From assembly GCF_051020765.1 (NCBI RefSeq), contig NC_134935.1, positions 16,245,579-16,309,578 of the forward strand: 64,000 bases of DNA, read 5' to 3'. The notes beneath the pieces were generated by a model that saw nothing but the letters and a program-made list of their open reading frames with translations, was not told where the DNA came from and made no database searches. The translations under genes were made by a program, and so were the position numbers. This document shows positions 25,901 through 37,700 of the stretch, one piece after another; the stretch's first letter is position 1, and every line of letters begins with the position of its first letter. Source of the stretch: Lasioglossum baleicum (taxonomy: Eukaryota; Arthropoda; Insecta; Hymenoptera; Halictidae).

Positions 25901-28900
25901 TCTTTCGGGACGGTGAGCGCTCGTTGGAAATGTCAGCCGATCTTCTCTCGCCGTCCTTCCCGATTGATTTCCGTGGGAGAGAAAGAGAGTAAGAGAAGCG
26001 TCCCCGAAGCCGTATGAAAGTGTTCGCTGTGCTCGGGCGCATCCGCGTCAACGAGGACGCGCATCTGCCGGCGCGTGCGCCTCGACGCTCGAGGTGTTGA
26101 AAACTTGACTGCATATAACGAGGTTCAAGGGTGACTCGCCCGCTCGTAACGAAGCTTGAAAGGCCTGCGGGCGCTCCTTTCAATCAAACCGACTACCATG
26201 CAGTTGGACGAGCCTTCACGTCGAACTCGAGAACTCGAGAATTCGGGACCGACTCTCTCGCCACGGTTCCAGAAACCGGGCCCCCGCTTTCTTCGACTCC
26301 TCTCTTCTAGACTCGGCTCCAGTCCCGTTGGCTAACCGCGCTCCGCAAGTTTTCGCGCCCCCATACTTCTTCTCGTTTCTCGGTCTTCGAGGTTATAAGG
26401 TTGTACGGTGAATTTTCCATGTCTGACGAACGACTCGCGAGCAACTTCCGTCCTTTCGATCATCGCGATAAGCGACTCGCCGTCCTTTGTTGAGATTCCC
26501 CGCGGCGAGAGCGCCGACTATGGTTTCAACGATCGGTTCGATGTATTGTTTAGCCCCTTGCCCTGCGGTTTATTTTACGGTTTCAGAGATTAGAAGATTT
26601 TGGGGGAAGAAAGGAGAAAATTGATATAAATTGTATGCCTATATGTTCTCCAGCTGCTGCACAATTAACGAAACCAAAATAGAATTTTATTCCGGTTTGA
26701 AAGAAATGATTGAAAGAAATCTGTGCAGAATCTTCATCACGAGTCAGACGCGATATTGTAAGGCAGGGGGACGCAGAGTCTCAGAAATTCCGTACAATCG
26801 AAGTAATTTATGGAACGAAACGAACATTGAAAAGTTAAGACGTGTGAAATTACAATATTTGTTATACTGAATGCAACAACGCGAAAATTAGTGAGCAAGT
26901 TTGGCAAATATTCTCGTCTCCCATTTCTGAGAGATACGGCACTGAAGGTGTTAACCCACGCACGTTCCTCAGGGTGGAAATTCCTCAATATACTCTATTT
27001 CCATATACTTTCAAATAACTCTTGCGTTTCTTTAACCCTTAGTACTCGACTGGTGCCTCTGAGACGCCATTAAAAATTGCTGTACCATTATTTAAAATAT
27101 TGTTTACATTATTAGATATGTTGGTATCTAATCAATAGACTGCGGATTTTATGGATTTATGACGAAAATGGACACGTACAATTTAAAGCACTGGACGAAT
27201 TAACAACATTTCAGGACATCAGTGTATTAATTTCAGCTTGATAGGAGAATTAAAAGAAGATTGCAATTTTTATTTGGCTCCTGTGTCCTGCAGTCAATGC
27301 AAATATTTTTTATTTTTCATAAAGATCCGCAGTCTACTAATCAATTTATTAAACATCTAAATATTGCATGAGGTATTATATCAAAATTTCGTATCCACCA
27401 AATTTAAAAAATCATTGGGAATGGAAATATTCCAGGCCGGAAGAAATGTTTAATTTTCGAGTTAAAACAGCTCCGAGTTCAAAGGGTTGACCCTTTACAC
27501 TCGAAGCAATTCGAACTCCAAAATCAAGATGTTTGTTTCAACCCAGATCATTTTTGTTCTCTGTAATCTTTTTTACATTGTGCACATCAAATTGAACCTG
27601 TTTTCATATATATAACAGTCGAGCTTTTTATAATTTATAGAATATAGACAAATTTAAGAATGTTGAAACTGTTTTGAATAATGGTATGGCAATTATTAAT
27701 GGCGCCTCAGACTCGCCATTCGAGTGCAAAGTGCAAAGTTAAAACGTGACGTTCTGAATGAAACATAACTTGTTGTTTTAAAACTTTCTACTCGAGTTTA
27801 TCAGCAAGTGGCATACACGCGTTATACATTCCCGACTAAGGGATGTGTTCAAAGACTCTTCGGGTCGAATAGGAATAATTCGATTGCCGTCAGTCTTTAA
27901 AGGAAGAAGGAATTGATAAGATCGAAGAAACGTCAAGGGATCAATAACTGAAGCACCTTTCCGAATTTCGTGTGTTTATCGACTGACGGCAATCGAATTA
28001 TTCCTATTCGATCCCAAAGAGTCTTTGAACAGGATGAAAGTGTCGAAGAGAGCAGCCATCACGAACGGAGCGATTTGAAATAAAATTCGTCGGGTGTTTT
28101 CCAGACGAATGTTCCCCACCTGCCGGGTGTCGTTCAGCGGATTAAAGTCGGAAGGGAAGTACGCGGTGTTGATGGACATCGTGCCGGTGGACAACAAGCG
28201 GTACCGATACGCGTATCACAGGAGCTGTTGGTTGGTTGCGGGCAAAGCGGATCCTCCGGCACCGGCCCGTCTCTACGTGCACCCGGACTCGCCGTTCACC
28301 GGGGATCAGCTTCGAAAGCAGGTGGTCTCGTTCGAGAAGGTTAAGCTGACCAACAACGACATGGACAAACACGGACAGGTAAGAGAAATCTTTCGCCGTA
28401 GACGCGTACTCTCGCGAGCATTCCCTAGACAGTTTTAAAGCGACCAGCGCCGCGCGTTCAATGTTGGATCTGAGCGGTTCGGTCTCTACGAAAAATCCAC
28501 GGTCGCGACCGTTGTCCGTTGTTCGGGGCCGGACGATCGAACGGCCGCTTAGTGACAGCGCGCGCCGTAAGCGTTGTTTATCGGTAAATTCGCACGTTCG
28601 CGCGGTTTCACGTCGATCGGCCCCGGTGATTTGCGTAAGTTTCGCGCGAAATAAGGCGGACCGTTTAACGAACGACCGGTGTCAACGACGTCGACGATGC
28701 TCACGGATTACAGTGTCGTTTTTCACGCGGCGGAATCGCGGCAGTTTCGCTCCGCCACGCTCTGCTTCGCCTCCGCTCCTCTCTCTCTGCTGCGAGGCAT
28801 CGGGTACGACGTCGTTGACGAGATTTCGGACGTTCGCGCGCATCGAGAATGGCCTCGTAAAACGGATACCTGGCGTTACCGAGGGACACGTAGGCGTGGT

Positions 28901-29675
28901 TATCATCAACACCGCTCGTTAATCGTGGGCGTCGAAGCTGCCAGCCCGTGAAACGTAATATTCCATCGTCGTGTCGGCCGATCGATGACAAACCAATCTT
29001 TCCGCGCGCGTGTTAAACCTTCCTCGCGAGAGTAGCGTTCTTCTATGTACTCCCGCCGCGGCTCCGTATTGCTTAATTACGGTCTCGCGTGGATCCGTGG
29101 ACACGAGCGTGTCGGGATCGATACGCCGAACTCGACTCGAACAACCGAACACGTTGGCCAAGCCGACGCGCGGTCCAGGGTTACAAGAACCTCGGGAACA
29201 AAACGAAGAAGATGGCGTTTTCAGTGTTCGCGGGAGGAAAAGGCGCAGCGGACGGGAACAGAGCCGAGTCAGTTTCTTTCTCGGCCCGGTGAAATATCTC
29301 GTGGCCGGAGCAACTTAACACCATAAAAAGTGTAACTCTACGGCGAAAAGAGTGTATCCGGAAAGAGGCGAGAGAAAGAGGAAGAGCAGGGGGAGCAAGG
29401 AGAGAAGAGAGAGGCGAGACAAGGGTCGCGCGAACCATCCACTCGCGGACTGGCCATAATGTTACGAGCATTATAGGCGGTTGGTAGTGGTGTCGTAGGT
29501 GGTGTGTATAGTAGGCACGACGGCGTGCCTATAAGCTAATAAATTGAATGGATGTTTGCCCGGAGCTTTTGTCATGATGATCACGAGTAGCCCACGCTTG
29601 GCCCGTTGAGCACCTTTTGAATCTCTCTCCACACAGCCTGTTCCTCTTGCTCTCGCTCGCTCCCACTTCTCTTCT

Positions 29676-29712
<37 letters not shown>

Positions 29713-32700
29713 TTGCTCTTCTCGCAAACTGTTTCGCTCAGCGTTCCGTTCGCCTCGGATTCGTAATCGCAATCGCAACTGCATTCGCACTCGTATCCGC
29801 GCGTTATGCGGTCACGCGTTCGGAACGAACAACCGCGGTTCGAACCAGCGTAATTAGACGCTCGTTACCGCGAGATTCTCGCGCCGATTCAGACTTACGA
29901 TTCCGACGGTAAAGACCTGCCTCGCCGCGCCGGTTCTATCGCGACCCAATCTCCATCGTTTTACACACGGGCCCCGGGACTCGAGGACTTGCAACACGCA
30001 GCGACAATGACTGGACCAGAAAAATGTCTTCCAGATTGCTGCCAAGTACCTTAATTCGCCGCGTATCTTGCCCAACGAGACGAGGCGGTGAACGTAAACA
30101 TAGTCGAGGACGCGCGCTGATACTGGCTCGTCGAGTTGGACAAGGTATATCTTACAAACGCGTAATACAATAAACTCAACAGGCAATTATAATTTATATC
30201 TGATTCGTACTGATTCCGAGTTTGTTTTAACTAGGTACGAATTAGTCGCGGAGTTCACTGTACTTTAATCGTTTAGCTCGAAGCGTCCGCGAGGGTATCA
30301 GCCATTTTGAAACTAACTAGAACGGGGATCCTCCGGTATAATACTTTCGCACCGGTTTCAAAGCGCAAGAACGGGACTCGTGCCTGAAGTTTGAACAATC
30401 TCGCGAAAATTCCTGCGGGTATCGGTCGCGGTGTAGTTGTAGGTTGCAGCCATTTTGAAACTAGCTAGAACGGGGATGCTCCGGTATACACAATACTTTC
30501 GCATCGGTTTCAAAGCGCAAGAACGAGACTGGTGTCTGAAGTTTAAACAGTCTCGCGAAAATTCCTGCGGGTATCGGTCGGTGTAGTTGTAGGTTGCAGC
30601 CATTTTGAAACTAGCTAAAACGGGGATGCTCCGGTATAATACTTTCGCATCGGTTTCAAAGCGCAAGAACGGGACTGGTGCCTGAAGTTTGAACAGTCTC
30701 GCGAAAATTCCTGCGGGTATCGGTGTGTACAGCTGCGTGCAGAAAAAAATGGTTGTCTGTGCGAGAGATTTTATGCGATTCGTCGAGAAATGGCTCCGTG
30801 GCAGAACGCGCGTGTATCGCGGGGAACGCGCGCTCGAGAGGAAGCGCGCGAGGGGCCGGGGCATATGAGGCCAGGAGGAACCCGCGCGGAGAGTAAAGAA
30901 TGAAGGAGAAAGAGAGAAAGAGACGGAGAAAAAGCTAGGCAGCCGAGTGTCGAGGAACAGACACACCGGTTAAAAGCAGTCGTGCCGAGCGGAGCCGAGC
31001 CGAGCCGGGAGCGCAGGGTGAGAGCAGGGAGAGAGCAGGGAGAGTGTCGGGAGAGCCGGGAGAGCCACGCAACGCCAGTCAACTCAACTCGACGACTCAA
31101 GTGGTAGGGAACATTCCTTCGCTACGGCCACTATTTCATCGTTTCGTATGACGCGATATTATAAGACCCCCGCCTGCGTGTTGGCTACTACACGGTGGTC
31201 CAAAAGCAGGCGTCCACCTGCGACCACGACACACCGTGGACAAGGTGAGTCGGGCCGAGAGCCGGGTCGAGGCGAGCCGCGCGTGTAACGTCGACGTCGA
31301 CGACGACGTCGAGTCCTCTCTCGCGACACCCGCGGGGAGTAAAGTTACTCGGGGGCCGCTCTCTTTCTCTCTTTCTCTATACACGCGTGTCTGGAATCTC
31401 GGATCGGCCGAGACTTTTCACTTCGGGGTGAAATATAAATTATCGCGGCTGGAAACGCCAAGCGAAAAACGTTTTTAGGTACGACCCGCGCGACACAACG
31501 CGAAGTCGACGGGATATTCTTTTCCCCTTTCCTTTTTTCTGTTTCTCGCCTCTCCTCCGCTGTTTCTCGTTCTTCTTGTTTCCCGGTCGATCGAGAGGAT
31601 CAACGTCCGGCATCGTCATCGTCGATCGGGGATCGTGGATCGTCTAAACAAAGAACTAGGAGAGAGACGCGTTTATAATAAAATTCTTCCGTCTCCGGGG
31701 CGATTCAATGTGCTTCTGACATTTCCGTTGAAAATACACCGAAGAAGAACGATTTCTTTTCGTTCGTGGAACGCAGCCGTAATCGGTTCTATGGACAGTC
31801 TACCGTGACTGACTCATCGCGGACAGAGCGAGCGAGCGAGCGATACACGCCACGGGAGAGAGAGAAGGAGAGGAAAAAAGACCGGTGGACGACGGGGTCT
31901 GTGGAATAATATGAGGGAACGCGCGCGCGAGCACCGGGAAAAGCAGAAATCGAAGGATATTAATAATTTCTTAACGCGGCGCGCTCGTGGCATTCGAGAT
32001 GCCAGCGGCTTTATTCGCCCATAATATTGAGATTAAAAAGGATTTATGATCCATCCCGCGGGCAGATTGCGCTCCATCGATTCGAAATCGCGGCGTAGTC
32101 GTCGGCTGGAAGGCGTCGACTGGTACGAATCGATACGATGAAACGCTAAGCTCTCTCGACCGTTATCGATGTCGTTTCTTTATCGCTTTAGGATCGAGAG
32201 CGTTAAGAAACTATTGCGCGCTCGTCTGATCTAGGCTTCTTCTTCCGCCATCGCAAACCGGGATGGGCAAAGGCCGGGCTTCGTGACTCGCGAAAGATAG
32301 GGCCGGGGACGCGCGTGCACCGGGAAAAAATTGACGGACACTTCATAAATCACTTTTAATCTCTCGCATCGATGTCGTTCGCGTCTCGAAGCTCGCGTCA
32401 CGCGCGAGGCTGCCGCGCTGCTGCTGCTGCCTCGGTTCGGTAATTTCGGCCGAGATCGGGTCGAGGCGATCGGGAAGGCGGAATCGCGCGGGGAGACTCT
32501 CACGATCCCGCGACTACACACCGGTATTAAATTTCGCGTCCCGGCTTCCTGCGGCCGAGCGAGCTTGATAAATTCAACGACAAATTTATGCGGTCCCTGC
32601 TGTCCTCTCCCTTTCGCGCGCGTATTACGCGAGCATTCCCGCGCGCGTTTTCTTATCGTGGGACTCGTCGTCGGGAGGAGGGTGTACATCGCGAGAGCCG

Positions 32701-33087
32701 TTCGGCCGAATCGTTTAAAACTACGCCGAATAAAAAGCAACGGAAGAATGTCGTTTCTCGGTTGGCTTACGTGGTCGAATCGCGAGCCTCCGCTCGGTTT
32801 TACTCCGGTGTGTGCGTCCGATGGCGAATCCACACCGACGAGCCGAACAGAGTAGAGCAAATTGGAGTTCTGACAGGTTGCAGTGGGGTGTCCCACCGTC
32901 CAACGGTGCAGAGAAAACGGATAGGGGCAGCACCCCGGGATCCCAGACACCTATAATCGTACGGGCATAAAGTTGCCCGCTCGGAAACCTACGGTCCGGT
33001 CCACGCACTGGGACCCGAGAGACCCCGGGACCGCGTACTCGTTATCCGGACTCGAATTAAATTCGAGGCTCCTGTTTCTTTTTCTTC

Positions 33088-33124
<37 letters not shown>

Positions 33125-34742
33125 CCCGAACAATCCCGGGACCGAAGGTCGCGCACTCGCGCCCGAGAACATGGTTTCCACCATTCAAGACCTGTCCCCG
33201 CGCTACCGTCTATCGTGCTACGTGAACGGATAATTTACGAGCGATTGCGCAATCGAGGAAACAATACCGTCGTCGACAAACCCGGACAAACCGCGTCGGC
33301 CTGTAAAGTTTGCCGTCGAACGGGAGACTGGAAATATATATCTCGATTCGCCCTAAAAGAGCCATCGCGTGGACAGCAGTCTATCGCGCACGATCGGAAT
33401 GCTTATGGGAGAATAGCCTGCACTGAGAAAAAAAAGTAGTTACTTCAATAACACGCGTGTTATTGTAATTTTTTTACTTCGATGAATATCAATGTATTCT
33501 TTTCAATAGGTATGAAATTTAGAAGAAAATCGTGATGTATTTGAATTGTCTATCATGAAATGATTGAAAATATTATTCGATTCAATACCGGACATTATTA
33601 TTCGTAATATTTCTCTGTTTCCTTTAATCAGATATGTTGTTAAAAAAATTCGAGAAATGTATTGATTTATACTGGAATTGGTTTGAGGCCATATCTTATT
33701 TTTTTGAAAACATAAGCTATTCGCTTATATGATTGGCGGAAATGAGTTTTGCTATTGAAATTCAATAGTATTAAATATTAAAATAAGTTCATATGATATT
33801 GGCACTATTCAATAGTACATCTTATTGAATCAACATATATTTTTTTTTGTTTCGACAGGATTTTTTTCTCTTGTCACAATGTTATTAACGTTCTCGTTAT
33901 TCACTATAGCCCGCAATGTACATTATGTTGTACTAAATCTCATTGGCGATATTCTAAAAAAAAAAGAGTCTAAGATACTGTTGTTCAACAATTTAAAACA
34001 ACAAAGAATGCTTCACATGAACTCTTAAAGAAATGCGTACCTCACACAGACAATTGTTGAAAGAAAGAAAGAAATTTCCGCGCGGTTCCAGCGTCCCGTA
34101 ACGGACGAATAAAATGTTTATCGTTGCATAAAGATCCACAGTCTAATCGTGCTTGGGATCCACCGTCGATCGCACCGTAGGTTTCACCGTAGGCTCGTCC
34201 CCGAGATGAAAAATATTTCTTCAGAGCGACACTGATCGCCTGAATCGTAAATAAGACCCGAGCTAGTCCCGATTCTACTTGAGCCCGACGCCTCGGTAGG
34301 TGGCGCTGTGGACGGCGGCAGCAGGACAGAGGAGGTCGTCGCGAGGAGATTGTAGACCGGACATTCTACGTACAATAATACAATAATCCACGATCTGCGG
34401 CGGGGCGAGATCACGATCGTCCACTTAACGCACGAGCGCGGAAGATTCCAGGTTCGAACGTTGTGCAAAGGACGCCAACCTCTACCATAAAATTTATATC
34501 ATACGATATCGTCGGTAATAACGTAGCACACCAGATGCGACGTAACGCTGCCATTAAAGAAAACGAGAGAAAAAAAAAAGAAGAAAAATAGGAGTAGAGC
34601 TGTCTCGCGGTTTCTGGTTTGTTTCCATCCGACATGATAGAAACGTAAAGGTTCGACCCGGTCGGTTTTTATTGTTCGTGTCGTGACAATCGGCGAGGCT
34701 GCCGCGTTAGCATTAGCGTGTGCGTAACGCGTACTTAGACGG

Positions 34743-34773
<31 letters not shown>

Positions 34774-37700
34774 CCTCGCGTGCGTTCCCGCGGCCGCGTA
34801 TGCGTTCACGACGTTCCCGTAAATCGAAATTATCGCGGTAAATAGCGGTTCGGCCGCGCGTACAGCCTGTTCTCGTGCCGAACTCGCTCGATCTCGGTCT
34901 CATCGTCGGACGAACGTAATTTGCATCCAACGATTCATCAAACGACGCGCCGCGTCTATGTAATACACGCTGATAGCGGTATTACATGCGCGATTTATGG
35001 TCGTTTTTCTCGTTTCCGCGTGGCGCGAGGAGAGCGCGGAGGAACCGTAGGAGAGCATGCTTCGAGCGGAGACGACGACGGAGACGATCGGGAGAGACCC
35101 GTCCCTGTCCGCGTCCCCGGGAGCCCAGAACCGTGGAACGTTTTGTTACTTAATCCGCTCGCACCGCGGTCGTAATTTATTTTTCTAACGAGAGATTACG
35201 CCGTGAAATTAATACGCGACGCCGCGACGCGACAGGGTCTCCTCCTCCTTCCGTTTGCACGCTGCCTCGCCGAGCTCGGTTGCACGAGTATTTACCGAAA
35301 CCGTTAGCCCGAGATTCTCGCGTCGCCAATTATTGTCGTCCCGCGAGAGGAAACCAACGTTTCCTTTCGCGTCCCACGACCACGATCGCCTCCGTAGCCC
35401 CGGAGTTTCCACGCGTCGCGACCAGACCGGTCGATTAACCGGTCGAGGGTATGTATAATTTCGATTCAAGGTGTCGAGGTGGCCCGGTGTCCGGTGTCCG
35501 CTTCATCGATTACGACGCGCGTTAACTGCGTGGCTTCCCGCGAAGTCTCCTGTCCTCTTTTCTCTCCCTCTCTGTCTCTCGCTCGAAATTAACCGCGTTC
35601 CTTGACACGAAGCGATTCAAGGTCTGGGTTAGGTTTCGGAGCCCGCGCCCGTCGATCGCCTATGCTGGCGTTCCGCAGCGTTATTACCATTGTCATCATC
35701 TCACCCGCTTTTCATCCGCTAGAACCGCACAGAAATGTCCCGAGGTACTGCATACCACGTATTACAGCCTCGTGCACTGTTTTCGGCTGCGTGAAATCCT
35801 TTGTTTTGGAGTTACAAAGAAGGAGACAGAGAAAACTTATCGAAAGTGAAATTTCTTCAACGTCAAGCTGCGTCCACACCGAAGCAACGTGCCTTCTCCT
35901 TCTTTTACCGAGGAGAAGACGCGACAGAAAGTTGCAGTGTGGACGCAGCTTCAAGTTCGAAACTGGAGACGAATACGCGCGCGCGATAATCGGAAACAAT
36001 GGTATGTAATGGGAAAGGAAAGCGTGTCGATGGGAAATAAAGCTGTACGCTTTCGAGCCAGCCTAATAATTAAGAAAGCAACGGCGATCGGGGACATCGG
36101 CGACGAGAGAGGATCTCGAGACATCGAGGAAAATTCGAGTCTGCGGTTTTTATCAGCGCCGGGAATCGCGACCGGTGAAAGGACGACTCGAGCGGCGAAT
36201 TATGAAATTTTTTGGCAGCACGTGGAATTTATCGATCGACTCGGCAAGGTCAACAATTTCGCGAAAGGAGGAAACTCGGAATGGAGAGGCGACTCGAACA
36301 CGGTCGTCTTCGCTCGGGATGCGGTTCGTTAAACGTTATATGTATACGTTGCCGATTCGTGTCCGGGCGGCGCTCGACAAAAAATTGAGACGTTTAGTTA
36401 ATTATCGAACGACGCGATAACGACGCGTGTTTCGCTTCACGCGATATTCGGACAGGTCGTGTTCGCGGCGTACCTTTTTTTTTTCGTGAAGCCGGAGCGG
36501 CACACGGTAGTATATTCGTGTCGTTGGATGTCTGGCAGCGTGTTAACGCGCGATCCCGGCCGCAGATATCGGAGATATATTTTCAGCGATAATCTTGTCG
36601 CTAATAAAAATCGCATTTAATAACGCTTTCCCAAGGATGCACGCGGCGCCGTAACTTTCCCAACGATCCTCGACCTTAATAACAACGCTAACAGACCGAT
36701 AACGCTCCCGTTTCGATGGAACCGTGACCGATAAAACGAAACCTAATGAAACACCTTCGACGATTGCTGCGACACGCGACAAATCTTGCGCGACCAACGA
36801 GCCTAATTCTCTCCGCTCGCCAATTAGGTGCGAGATACGGTCTAGCTTTCGACCGATCGAGATCGGTAATGAGCAACTCGCGAAGAACAAAGTTAATTTA
36901 GAAAATTAGATAAAACTCCAATGAAATACTGCTGTGGTGAGATGCAAGAAGGTCCTCGGGCAAGATTTGTGTCCCCACTCTAACTTCCGCGTCACGTGAC
37001 CCTGGTAACTGGCGGAGAGAGGGTAACTTGTTCCCCTCGATTCGTTCTCCCTTCCCTCATCTGGCGACACAGCTGTAAGGGAGCTTCACGGCATCTCATT
37101 GAATCGAACGAATTCCGAAAGAGATCTCGATCTTCCACGAGAATTTTGTAGTTTGTTCAAACTTTGCGGAGACGCTCGATTTTGTAAACTTTCCCGGAAA
37201 AAGATGAACTCGGGACGGTGAAAGCGGCGGCTTCAGCTTGCGATTTCTTTTCACGAGATTGCAACGAGTCGAACGCGGAGAATTTTTAGCGATTCTTTAA
37301 TTGAGCCGTTTATGTTGAAAGTGGACTGAGTCCATTTTCGAGAAAAATCGCATTAGCAATTTTAATATTCACATTTTTACGTTATCTTTTTCATTCTGAA
37401 GCGAATTGTAACTAATATATTTAAAATCGCAAAGATTTTGTAACAAGGAAATTAGCTGGTTAATAGTATGATACAAATTTTCATTTTGAAAGTGGCCTAA
37501 GTCCACATTTGTCAGTTGTTCGATGTTAAGGTGGTACCTCAAGATTGTTATAATGTTATCAAGAAGTGCCGGAAAATTAATAACTTTATTTTAAATGAGA
37601 TGAAACAAGAGGATTTCGTATCAACAAGATTTTTGGATGCAATTTTTAAAAGGGTAAAGAATTCTAACGGAGGAATGATAAATTGGTTAAAAATATGCTG

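Larger units (their letters stand above)
16845..28104 (+). other. mid/H15: Intron 2 of the T-box gene
   Basis: About 11.3 kb, GTAAGC to TTCCAG. It interrupts the T-box between GR and RMFPT. It carries the antisense ORF at 25159-25875, TA-flanked MITEs at 17165 and 27136, a TAA-flanked MITE at 20991, a 711-bp fold-back at 22771, a TTAA-flanked element at 27036 and a hairpin at 27847-28030. The stretch 28.0-28.1 kb contains the acceptor. Confidence 0.9.

Noticed and set aside
30358..30966. 202-codon minus-strand ORF across the 150-bp tandem repeat
   Set aside because: The repeat unit lengths of 148 and 150 change frame between copies, so the repeated peptide is not maintained; no domain.
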